Assembly (NCBI GenBank): GCA_002400805.1 | Contig: NVRG01000016.1 | Coordinates: 1,420-10,743 of the forward strand | Source: Gammaproteobacteria bacterium | GTDB taxonomy: Bacteria > Pseudomonadota > Gammaproteobacteria > Nitrosococcales > Methylophagaceae | Direction: 5' to 3' | DNA: 9,324 nt | Shown: piece by piece, positions 1-5,962 of the stretch | Position numbering within the stretch: position 1 is the first letter of the stretch | How the letters are laid out: each line of letters starts with the position of its first letter | Notes under the pieces: generated by a model | What the model was told of the DNA's origin: nothing | Seen by the model: the letters and a program-made list of their open reading frames with translations, nothing else | Database searches by the model: none | Program-made: the position numbers and the translations under genes

Positions 1-573
1 ACACATAAAACATTACGTGGCCCTCGTGGTGGTTTGATTTTGGCTAAAGCAAATGCTGAGATTGAGAAGAAATTAAACTCTGCGGTATTCCCTGGTTTCC
101 AAGGTGGCCCTTTAATGCATGTGATTGCGGCTAAAGCGGTTGCGTTCAAAGAAGCGATGTTACCTGAGTTCAAAACCTACCAAAAACAAGTGGTTGAAAA
201 TGCCCGTGCCATGGCCACTGTTTTTCTAGACCGTGGTTATGATGTGGTGTCTAAAGGTACCGATGATCATCTTTTCTTGGTGAGTTTCATCGAAGCAGGT
301 TTAACAGGTAAAGAAGTAGATGCTTGGTTAGGCGATGCTAATATTACGGTTAATAAAAATGCCGTGCCGAATGATCCTCAGTCACCATTTGTCACCTCAG
401 GTATTCGTGTTGGTACACCTGCAGTCACTACTCGTGGCTTTGAAGAGCAAGAATGTACCGACCTTGCTACTTGGATGTGTGATGTGATTGATAGCCAAGG
501 TGATGAGTCTGTGATGAACGATGTTAAAGCTAAAGTATTGGCCGTGTGTCACCGTTTACCTGTTTACTCATAA
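1..573 (+). CDS. glyA: Serine hydroxymethyltransferase, C-terminal part (5' end cut by window)
   Basis: GlyA is a cytoplasmic PLP enzyme that converts serine and tetrahydrofolate to glycine and 5,10-methylene-tetrahydrofolate. The reading frame is open from base 1, so the gene starts before the window. The first codons read [14 protein letters not shown], the PLP-lysine motif of the family, and the Schiff-base lysine is the third codon (bases 7-9). Later family segments are [11 protein letters not shown], the glycine-rich loop after the active-site lysine, and [15 protein letters not shown] near the C-terminus. The 190 codons present match the roughly 190 residues that follow the lysine in the E. 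coli enzyme (about 417 residues), so the 3' end is intact. An internal TTG at 34 is not a real start, because the motif continues upstream of it. nrdR follows after 18 bases, an arrangement that suggests co-transcription. Identification is secure. Confidence 0.97.
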   Translation, partial: THKTLRGPRGGLILAKANAEIEKKLNSAVFPGFQGGPLMHVIAAKAVAFKEAMLPEFKTYQKQVVENARAMATVFLDRGYDVVSKGTDDHLFLVSFIEAGLTGKEVDAWLGDANITVNKNAVPNDPQSPFVTSGIRVGTPAVTTRGFEEQECTDLATWMCDVIDSQGDESVMNDVKAKVLAVCHRLPVYS

Positions 574-591
574 CATAGGCTGAAATAAACA

Positions 592-1065
592 ATGCGTTGT
601 CCATTTTGTGGTGCTGATGATTCTAAAGTAATCGACTCGCGGCTGTCAGCCGAGGGCGATGCTATTCGGCGACGACGCATGTGTAGTGAATGTAATGAAC
701 GGTTCACTACTTATGAAACGGCAGAACTGACTTTGCCGAGGTTGATCAAACGGGATCAATCTCGGGCATTGTTTGATGAAGACAAATTACGAGCAGGTTT
801 TGTACGTGCCTTAGAAAAAAGACCGGTCAGTATCGATGCGGTTGATACGGCGGTAAAAGGCATCATTCATCGCTTGCGTGCCACTGGCGAACGTGAAGTT
901 GAGAGTCGCTTAGTAGGCGATTGGGTCATGGATGCTTTGCGTGATTTAGATGAAGTAGCCTATGTACGTTTTGCCTCTGTATATCGCAGTTTCCAAGATG
1001 TAAATGCCTTTCGTGAAGAAATTGAGCGAATGGAAAGTTCGTCAGAAGCAATAACCAAGGATTAA
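592..1065 (+). CDS. nrdR: Transcriptional repressor NrdR (ATP-cone, zinc ribbon)
   Basis: NrdR senses ATP/dATP through an ATP-cone and represses ribonucleotide reductase operons by binding NrdR boxes. The 157-residue protein is slightly longer than E. coli NrdR (149). The N-terminal zinc ribbon uses C3, C6, C31 and C34 (MRCPFC and [12 protein letters not shown]). Between them lies the family's DSR segment and the basic stretch RRRRM at 26-30. The ATP-cone covers roughly residues 49-139 ([25 protein letters not shown]). The ATG at 592 is the only sensible start because the zinc ribbon begins at residue 2; its ribosome binding site is weak. The last 15 or so residues are an acidic/serine tail typical of variable NrdR ends. 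It lies downstream of glyA and four bases before the small CxxC gene, and a location beside riboflavin genes is common for nrdR. No NrdR box was recognised in this window, so its targets lie elsewhere. Confidence 0.97.
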   Translation: MRCPFCGADDSKVIDSRLSAEGDAIRRRRMCSECNERFTTYETAELTLPRLIKRDQSRALFDEDKLRAGFVRALEKRPVSIDAVDTAVKGIIHRLRATGEREVESRLVGDWVMDALRDLDEVAYVRFASVYRSFQDVNAFREEIERMESSSEAITKD

Positions 1066-1069
1066 GAAC

Positions 1070-1291
1070 ATGCTTAGAGTGATTATCTTTTGTGATATAT
1101 GCAACCCTCAGGGAATTCGTTATATTGAACAAAAAAGAAGTACTCAGCGTGGTGATGCAGAAGGCCGACGTGTTACCGATGGTCGATCTTGGTTTGAAGG
1201 ATCTTTAGATGACGCGCTGCAATTAGATTGGATGCATGAAGATGGAGCACACGTATGCCCACGCTGCAGGAATCGTCAAAACAATACTTAA
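1070..1291 (+). CDS. Small protein with two CxxC pairs, unknown function
   Basis: I do not recognise this 73-residue protein as a characterised family. It has two cysteine pairs, C8-x2-C11 (FCDICNPQG) and C63-x2-C66 (VCPRCRN), at opposite ends. They could form one zinc site with about 51 residues between the pairs, but metal binding is inferred. The middle is polar and charged, with basic (QKRSTQRGDAEGRR) then acidic (EGSLDDALQLDWMHEDG) stretches. No signal peptide or membrane segment is visible, so it is probably cytoplasmic. It looks like a real gene: AAGGA (1057-1061) sits 8 bases before the ATG, it starts 4 bases after nrdR stops, and it ends 2 bases before the likely ribD start. It may be a zinc-ribbon partner or regulator, but its role is unknown; operon position alone does not show a role in riboflavin or nucleotide metabolism. 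Confidence 0.8.
   Translation: MLRVIIFCDICNPQGIRYIEQKRSTQRGDAEGRRVTDGRSWFEGSLDDALQLDWMHEDGAHVCPRCRNRQNNT
1244..1247 (+). promoter_or_regulatory. Possible ribosome binding site for a longer RibD start
   Basis: GGAG lies 7 bases before ATG 1255, inside the 3' end of the small CxxC gene. It favours a RibD with 13 extra N-terminal residues and a 37-base gene overlap. The ATG at 1294, preferred by homology, has only an AGGAA at 1268-1272, about 21 bases away, and may rely on translational coupling from the stop codon 2 bases upstream. Confidence 0.35.
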
Positions 1292-1293
1292 CC

Positions 1294-2385
1294 ATGTCTG
1301 ATCATGAACGTTATATGGCCCGGGCTTTACAATTAGCAGAACGCGGTCTTTTTACAACGTGCCCCAATCCCCGGGTAGGCTGTGTCATTGTTAATGCTGG
1401 CAACATTGTTGGCGAGGGCTGGCACCAACGAGCAGGTGAAGCGCATGCCGAAGTTAATGCTTTATCCGCTGCTGGAAAACAAGCAAAGGGTGCAGATTGT
1501 TATGTGACTTTGGAACCCTGTAGTCATTTTGGTCGGACACCGCCGTGTGCCGATTCATTAATTAAGTCCGGTATCAAGCGTATTTTTGTTGCGATGACTG
1601 ATCCTAATCCTGTGGTAGCGGGTACAGGTATTGCCAGGTTAGAAGATGCAGGCATTGAAGTTATCGTAGGCATGCTCAAGCAACAGGCAGAAGACATTAA
1701 TCCTGGTTTCTGTAAACGCATGCGAACTAAGCGGCCTTATGTACGTAGTAAACTGGCGATGAGTCTAGATGGTCGAACGGCGATGGCTACTGGTGAAAGC
1801 AAGTGGATTACTGGTCCAGAAGCCAGACTTGATGTGCAAAAATTACGGGCGCGGAGCTCAGCGATTTTGACAGGAATTAGCACGGTATTAGCGGATGATC
1901 CTGCATTGACTGTTCGTCCTGATGGCGCCGATTGGTATCCATCAAATATGAAGGTAAGACAGCCGCTACGTGTAGTGGTAGACAGTCAGTTACGCACGCC
2001 AATAAATGCCGGTTTGTTTGATAATAAGGGGAAGGTGTTAATTGCCACGACAGTTGAAAATCCATCAACCTTGTTACCGGCAAAAATAATCACCTTGCCC
2101 GGAACAAATGATCAAGTTGATTTATCTGCATTAATGACAAATTTAGCGGCTCACGGCATTAATGAAGTGATGGTTGAAGCCGGCCCAGTATTAAATGGTG
2201 CATTGTTATCAGAGCAGTTGATTGATGAATTGGTGATCTATATGGCACCAAAATTAATGGGTAATGGGGCCAATGGTTTATTCCATTTACCTGACATTAA
2301 AACCATGGCCCAAAACGTTGAATTACAGATAACTGATATATCTGCCGTTGGGCGTGACTGGCGGATTACTGCAAAACCACAATAG
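1294..2385 (+). CDS. ribD: Bifunctional diaminohydroxyphosphoribosylaminopyrimidine deaminase / 5-amino-6-(5-phosphoribosylamino)uracil reductase
   Basis: RibD carries out the second and third steps of riboflavin synthesis: deamination of the pyrimidine released from GTP, then NADPH-dependent reduction of the ribosyl side chain. Counting from the ATG at 1294 the protein has 363 residues, close to E. coli RibD (367). The N-terminal deaminase domain (about 1-145) has the zinc site H51-A-E53 (GEAHAEVNAL) and C76/C85 (EPCSHFGRTPPC). The C-terminal reductase domain (about 146-360) begins with RPYVRSKLAMSLDGRTA, then has GESKWITGPEAR, ADDPALTVR and VEAGPVLNGALL. I chose 1294 because MSDHERYMARALQLA aligns with the E. 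coli N-terminus. A longer form from ATG 1255 adds 13 residues and has a better ribosome binding site, so the start is not settled. ribE follows after 17 bases. Confidence 0.96.
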   Translation: MSDHERYMARALQLAERGLFTTCPNPRVGCVIVNAGNIVGEGWHQRAGEAHAEVNALSAAGKQAKGADCYVTLEPCSHFGRTPPCADSLIKSGIKRIFVAMTDPNPVVAGTGIARLEDAGIEVIVGMLKQQAEDINPGFCKRMRTKRPYVRSKLAMSLDGRTAMATGESKWITGPEARLDVQKLRARSSAILTGISTVLADDPALTVRPDGADWYPSNMKVRQPLRVVVDSQLRTPINAGLFDNKGKVLIATTVENPSTLLPAKIITLPGTNDQVDLSALMTNLAAHGINEVMVEAGPVLNGALLSEQLIDELVIYMAPKLMGNGANGLFHLPDIKTMAQNVELQITDISAVGRDWRITAKPQ

Positions 2386-2402
2386 AGAGGATCTTTAGAG
2401 AT

Positions 2403-3044
2403 ATGTTTACCGGCATTATTGCTGCAATTGGTAAGATTGAAGCGGTACAACCCAAAGGTGGGGACTTGAGCTTACAGGTGGCAACACAAGGCTTAGATCT
2501 TACAGATGTTGTTTTAGGCGATAGCATCGCTATTAATGGCGTCTGTTTGACGGTTGTTAAAATTGATGCGGCCATCTTAAGTTTTGATGTCTCACGCGAA
2601 AGTCTTGAGCGTACCAGTCTTGGCATTATAAAAACAGCCTCAGACGTTAATCTTGAAAAAGCATTAGCCGTAGGGGAGCGATTGGGCGGTCATTTTGTTA
2701 GTGGTCATGTTGATGGGCTTGGCAGTGTGATTTCGATGCAGGCATCAGCGCGATCGACTCAATTTCGCATTGAAATTCCAACGGGTCTAGAACGTTATAT
2801 CGCTGAAAAAGGCTCGATCTGTATTGATGGCGTGAGTCTGACGGTGAATAAGGTTGGAGAGCAATGGTTTGAAGTGAATATAATTCCTCATACCATGCAG
2901 GAAACAATCATTAGCCACTATCAAATAGGAAGCAAAGTTAACCTAGAGGTCGACTTGATCGCTCGTTATTTGGAGCGTTTATTACCGGACACTGATACCG
3001 GTGTCACTCGAGATACGCTCTTAAAACATGGATTCATTAACTAA
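2403..3044 (+). CDS. ribE: Riboflavin synthase (alpha chain)
   Basis: This enzyme converts two molecules of 6,7-dimethyl-8-ribityllumazine into riboflavin and a pyrimidinedione, the final step of riboflavin synthesis. It is 213 residues, the normal length (the E. coli gene is called ribC). It starts with the family signature MFTGIIAAIG and has two repeated lumazine-binding barrels. Barrel one (about 1-97) has GDSIAINGVCLTV and FDVSRESLERTSLG. Barrel two (about 98-190) has GGHFVSGHVDG, the matching GSICIDGVSLTVN and FEVNIIPHTMQETI. The C-terminal helix for trimer formation follows (about 180-200). GAGGA (2387-2391) lies 11 bases before the ATG. The stop overlaps the start of the next gene by one base (TAATG), suggesting coupled translation. 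The substrate-making partner, lumazine synthase (ribH), is not in the window and must be elsewhere if the pathway is complete. Confidence 0.97.
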   Translation: MFTGIIAAIGKIEAVQPKGGDLSLQVATQGLDLTDVVLGDSIAINGVCLTVVKIDAAILSFDVSRESLERTSLGIIKTASDVNLEKALAVGERLGGHFVSGHVDGLGSVISMQASARSTQFRIEIPTGLERYIAEKGSICIDGVSLTVNKVGEQWFEVNIIPHTMQETIISHYQIGSKVNLEVDLIARYLERLLPDTDTGVTRDTLLKHGFIN

Positions 3045-4162
3045 TGAAATTAAATACAACAGCTGAAATTCTCGACGATTTGAGACTAGGTAAAATGGTC
3101 ATCATTATGGATGATGAAGATCGTGAGAATGAGGGCGACTTGGTAATGGCGGCTGAAAGTGTCACCGCTGAAGCCGTTAACTTTATGGCTCGTTTTGGCC
3201 GAGGGCTCATTTGTCTCACGCTGACCGATGAGCGCTGTAAACAATTACGATTACCGTTGATGGTTTCGGATAACCAGACCGCCTATGCAACCAACTTTAC
3301 AATTTCAATTGAAGCTGCTGAAGGGGTCACCACAGGTATTTCTGCAGCAGATCGAGCCTTAACTATTCAAGCTGCAGTCACGGCTAATGCCAAACCAGAA
3401 GACCTTGTTCAACCCGGACATATTTTTCCTTTAAAAGCACAAGCTGGTGGGGTATTAACCCGTGCAGGCCACACAGAAGCGGGCTGCGATTTAGCACAAC
3501 TGGCAGGTAAAGATCCTTCTGCGGTTATTGTAGAAATTCTAAATGAAGATGGCAGCATGGCTCGCCGTCCAGATCTAGAAAAATTTGCCGAAACACATGA
3601 GCTTAAAATAGGTACGATTGCTGATTTAATAAGCTACCGATTAGAAAATGAAATGACGGTAACCCGATTGTCTCAATGTACGATGCCAACTGAATATGGC
3701 GAGTTTCAGTTATATAGTTTTCAAGATACGGTAAATGGTCAGGTACATTTGGCCATGGTTGTCGGTGACATCAATCCTGAAGAAGAAGTGTTGGTGCGAG
3801 TGCATATGGCCGATCCCTTAAGTGACTTATTGGGTGCAACACGCGAGCCTAGCCATTGGCCGTTACCTAAAGTAATGACTCAAATTCAACAAGCAGGAAA
3901 CGGTGTTTTAGTTGTTTTGCGTCAGCCGCAACAAAGTAAACAATTAGCAACAAAGATTGCCCAATACCAACAGCAGGATTTGGGCGCGGTAAGTCCAATA
4001 ACAAAATCGACATGGGACCTGCGAACCTTTGGTGTGGGTGCGCAAATATTGTCTGATCTAGGTGTGAAAAAAATGCGCGTTATCGGCACACCAACAAAAC
4101 TAACCGGCTTGTCTGGTTTTGGCTTGGAATTAGTGGGGTATTCTGAGGAAGAGCAGACTTGA
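3044..4162 (+). CDS. ribB: 3,4-dihydroxy-2-butanone-4-phosphate synthase with degenerate GTP cyclohydrolase II-like domain (RibBX type)
   Basis: The N-terminal half (about 1-200) is a complete RibB, which makes 3,4-dihydroxy-2-butanone 4-phosphate from ribulose 5-phosphate. Its metal and substrate motifs are present: DDEDRENEGDLV (23-34, with E28 and E30), TTGISAADRA (97-105), HIFPLKAQAGG and RAGHTEAGCDLA (H143, E145). The C-terminal half (about 205-366) has the fold pattern of GTP cyclohydrolase II (YGEFQLYSF, VHLAMVVGDI, VRVH), but the catalytic residues are gone. Where RibA has RVHSEC and then RCDCG as zinc ligands, this protein reads RVHMADPLSDLLGATREPS with no cysteine. RQEGRGIGL is replaced by RQPQQSKQL, and the usual TNNPKK by GTPTKLTGL. 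I infer RibB activity only. This matches the RibBX variant known in Proteobacteria. The stop overlaps the TTG start of lpxB by 4 bases. Confidence 0.93.
   Translation: MKLNTTAEILDDLRLGKMVIIMDDEDRENEGDLVMAAESVTAEAVNFMARFGRGLICLTLTDERCKQLRLPLMVSDNQTAYATNFTISIEAAEGVTTGISAADRALTIQAAVTANAKPEDLVQPGHIFPLKAQAGGVLTRAGHTEAGCDLAQLAGKDPSAVIVEILNEDGSMARRPDLEKFAETHELKIGTIADLISYRLENEMTVTRLSQCTMPTEYGEFQLYSFQDTVNGQVHLAMVVGDINPEEEVLVRVHMADPLSDLLGATREPSHWPLPKVMTQIQQAGNGVLVVLRQPQQSKQLATKIAQYQQQDLGAVSPITKSTWDLRTFGVGAQILSDLGVKKMRVIGTPTKLTGLSGFGLELVGYSEEEQT
4145..4153 (+). promoter_or_regulatory. Ribosome binding site supporting the TTG start of lpxB
   Basis: The purine run GAGGAAGAG contains AGGA at 4146-4149, nine bases before TTG 4159. 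It supports this rare start codon; the next in-frame methionine codon is 22 codons further on, after the conserved AGEASGD motif, so it cannot be the start. Confidence 0.55.
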
Positions 4163-5298
4163 GCAAGACCAGCAAAATTGTTGTTATAGCGGGCGAAGCA
4201 TCTGGAGATGCACATGCGGGCCGAATGCTCGCTGAGCTCAAAAAAATGGCACCCGATATTCAAGTGTCAGGCATTGGTGGCGACAGCATGCGAGCAGCGG
4301 GTGCTGATATTAAGGTCGATTTCTCCGAATTGGCGGTGATGGGCTTAGTCGAAGTATTGAAACGTTATCGTCAGATTAAAAAGATATTTAATCAACTGGT
4401 GACTGAGCTAGAAAATGACCGACCGGATTTATTGGTTTTGGTTGACTACCCCGGTTTTAATTTAAAGTTAGCTAAAGTAGCTAAAAAATTGCAAATACCG
4501 GTGTTGTATTACATTAGTCCCAAAGTTTGGGCGTGGCGTGCTGGTCGCGTTAAAAAGGTAAAACGTTACGTTGATCATATGGCGGTATTGTTTCCTTTTG
4601 AAGTGCCCATTTATGAAAAGGCAGCGGTACCCGTATCATGCGTTGGCCATCCTTTAGTTGATGCCGTCAATACTAAGCTCACCACTAAGCAGGCGAAACA
4701 AAAATTTGATTTCGACCCTGATCATCGCGTTATCGGTTTGTTCCCCGGCAGTCGACGCAGTGAAGTTGAAGCCTTATTGCCAATAATGATTGCCGCAGCA
4801 GAGAAAGTTCATCAACGTCACTTTGATGTCAGCATCGCTTTGCCATTAGCGCCTGGACTGGATTTAGAATCGCTCAAACCATTATTGCGTCAGACAAAAG
4901 TTCCAATAAAAGTGGTCGAAGGTGATTTCTATGACTTTACTAAAAGTTGTGATGTTATTGTCGCGGCATCCGGGACGGTGACCCTAGAAATTGCTTTATT
5001 AGGTGTGCCACATTTTATTGTTTATCGTGTCGCGCCGATGACCTATCGCATCTTAAAACGGCTAGTAAAAATTCCCTATGTGGGATTGTGCAACATCATC
5101 TCTGGTGAACCGCTGATACTGGAATTACTGCAAGATGATGTCACGGTGGAACGGTTAGAACAGGAAATCTCAAATTTGATGATTCGACCAGGTAGTAAAG
5201 CTCAAGCTGAAAAAATTCGCCAACAAGTGCTCACTGCACTCGGTCCTGCTGGTGGTGCACATAATGCCGCTCAACAAATAATAAACATGCTGGATTAA
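4159..5298 (+). CDS. lpxB: Lipid-A-disaccharide synthase
   Basis: LpxB is a GT19 glycosyltransferase at the inner face of the inner membrane. It joins UDP-2,3-diacylglucosamine and 2,3-diacylglucosamine 1-phosphate to form the lipid A disaccharide. The 379-residue length is close to E. coli (382). Family motifs in order: AGEASGDAHAG (11-21), ELAVMGLVEVL (57-67), LVDYPGFN with D96 at the known catalytic position, ISPKVWAWR (119-127), VGHPLVD (162-168), LFPGSRRSEV (194-203) in the nucleotide-binding region, AASGTVTLEIAL (269-280) and PYVGLCNII (306-314). Translation starts at TTG, inside the TTGA overlap with the preceding stop. lpxB followed by rnhB is the E. coli order, but lpxD, fabZ and lpxA, which usually precede it, are absent; a riboflavin gene sits there instead. 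Its presence implies a lipopolysaccharide outer membrane. Confidence 0.97.
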   Translation: MSKTSKIVVIAGEASGDAHAGRMLAELKKMAPDIQVSGIGGDSMRAAGADIKVDFSELAVMGLVEVLKRYRQIKKIFNQLVTELENDRPDLLVLVDYPGFNLKLAKVAKKLQIPVLYYISPKVWAWRAGRVKKVKRYVDHMAVLFPFEVPIYEKAAVPVSCVGHPLVDAVNTKLTTKQAKQKFDFDPDHRVIGLFPGSRRSEVEALLPIMIAAAEKVHQRHFDVSIALPLAPGLDLESLKPLLRQTKVPIKVVEGDFYDFTKSCDVIVAASGTVTLEIALLGVPHFIVYRVAPMTYRILKRLVKIPYVGLCNIISGEPLILELLQDDVTVERLEQEISNLMIRPGSKAQAEKIRQQVLTALGPAGGAHNAAQQIINMLD

Positions 5299-5304
5299 CG
5301 AATC

Positions 5305-5877
5305 ATGACAATACAAATATTTATAGCCGGTGTAGATGAAGTAGGACGAGGCCCCTTAGCCGGGCCAGTGGTCACTGCTGCAGTGATACTGGATGACAAT
5401 AATCCTATTGAAGGTTTAGATGATTCAAAGAAGTTGTCGGAGAAACGTCGCGAGAAACTAGAGGGCATTATTAAGCAACACGCACTTGCCTGGTCCTTAG
5501 GACGAGCTGAACCGGAGGAGATCGATCAGCTGAATATTCTGCAAGCAACTTTGCTGGCAATGAAGCGAGCAGTAGAGGGTTTAGCTATCAGCCCAACACA
5601 TGCGCTGGTTGATGGTAATCAGGCACCAAACTTAGCCTGTCCGGTCACCACAATTATCAAAGGTGATCAATCTGAACCAGCTATTGCCGCGGCTTCTATC
5701 TTAGCGAAAGTAGCGCGTGATAGAGAAATGGTGATAATGGACGAAATTCATCCCGGCTATGGCTTTGCCAAACATAAGGGGTATCCAACTCAATTACATC
5801 GACAAGCGTTAATGGAATTGGGGCCGACTATCATTCACCGACAATCTTTCAAACCCGTACAGTTGGCGATGAAATAA
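5305..5877 (+). CDS. rnhB: Ribonuclease HII
   Basis: RNase HII cuts the RNA strand of RNA-DNA hybrids and removes single ribonucleotides misincorporated into DNA. The 190-residue protein (E. coli 198) carries the four acidic catalytic positions: D11 and E12 in [17 protein letters not shown]103 in ALVDGNQAP, and D121 in [19 protein letters not shown]. The G-R-G loop that recognises the ribonucleotide junction is at 14-16, followed by [12 protein letters not shown] (39-50). The C-terminal [17 protein letters not shown] segment is also typical. The start at 5305 places the motif at the normal distance from the N-terminus; its ribosome binding site is weak (GGA at 5292-5294). It follows lpxB by 6 bases, the conserved gammaproteobacterial pairing. 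Its stop codon overlaps a possible micro-ORF (TAATG), and it is followed by the longest intergenic gap in the window. Confidence 0.97.
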   Translation: MTIQIFIAGVDEVGRGPLAGPVVTAAVILDDNNPIEGLDDSKKLSEKRREKLEGIIKQHALAWSLGRAEPEEIDQLNILQATLLAMKRAVEGLAISPTHALVDGNQAPNLACPVTTIIKGDQSEPAIAAASILAKVARDREMVIMDEIHPGYGFAKHKGYPTQLHRQALMELGPTIIHRQSFKPVQLAMK

Positions 5878-5882
5878 TGAGT

Positions 5883-5897
5883 GTCTGTTCAACAGAC
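5883..5897. repeat. Perfect 15-base palindrome (7-base arms) after rnhB
   Basis: GTCTGTT-C-AACAGAC is an exact inverted repeat. As RNA it could fold as a 5-6 base-pair hairpin. A second, shorter pairing, AGAC (5894-5897) with GTCT (5902-5905) followed by ATTTT, would compete with it. The T-run is too short for a convincing terminator; the site could also be a protein-binding operator. The function is unknown. Confidence 0.4.
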
Positions 5898-5908
5898 CCT
5901 AGTCTATT

Positions 5909-5936
5909 TTCACGATGCTGGATGGCTCGTTATAAG
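5909..5936 (+). promoter_or_regulatory. Candidate sigma-70-type promoter for pcnB and downstream genes
   Basis: A -35-like TTCACG (5909-5914, 4 of 6 matches to TTGACA) and a -10-like TATAAG (5931-5936, 5 of 6 matches to TATAAT) are separated by 16 bases. The likely transcript start is near 5943, about 20 bases before the pcnB ATG. It lies in the only intergenic gap longer than 20 bases in the window, where a new transcript would be expected. Found by eye only. Confidence 0.35.
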
Positions 5937-5962
5937 AAGAAGCATGGTATTATTCTCGACTT

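Noticed and set aside
34..573. glyA as a short complete gene starting at TTG 34
   Set aside because: The PLP-lysine motif begins upstream of that codon and the frame is open to the window edge, so this is the tail of a longer gene.
574..591. Possible promoter or FMN riboswitch ahead of the nrdR-rib genes
   Set aside because: The gap is only 18 bases, too short for an FMN riboswitch, and no promoter elements are visible. Gaps before ribD, ribE and ribBX are also too short.
1091..1105. AT-rich TGTGATATATGCAAC after nrdR, resembling half of an NrdR box
   Set aside because: Only part of the consensus is matched, there is no paired second box at the usual spacing, and it lies inside a coding region.
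926..1132. Minus-strand open frame of 68 codons over nrdR and the small CxxC gene
   Set aside because: It lies antisense to well-supported genes, has no recognisable domain, and looks like a by-product of codon use on the coding strand.
2366..2626. Minus-strand open frame of 86 codons over the ribD-ribE boundary
   Set aside because: It is antisense to the N-terminus of riboflavin synthase and has low-complexity, motif-free content.
3922..4263. Minus-strand open frame of 113 codons across the ribBX-lpxB junction
   Set aside because: Both plus-strand genes are firmly identified here. The antisense peptide shows no family motif, and no promoter or ribosome binding site was seen for it.
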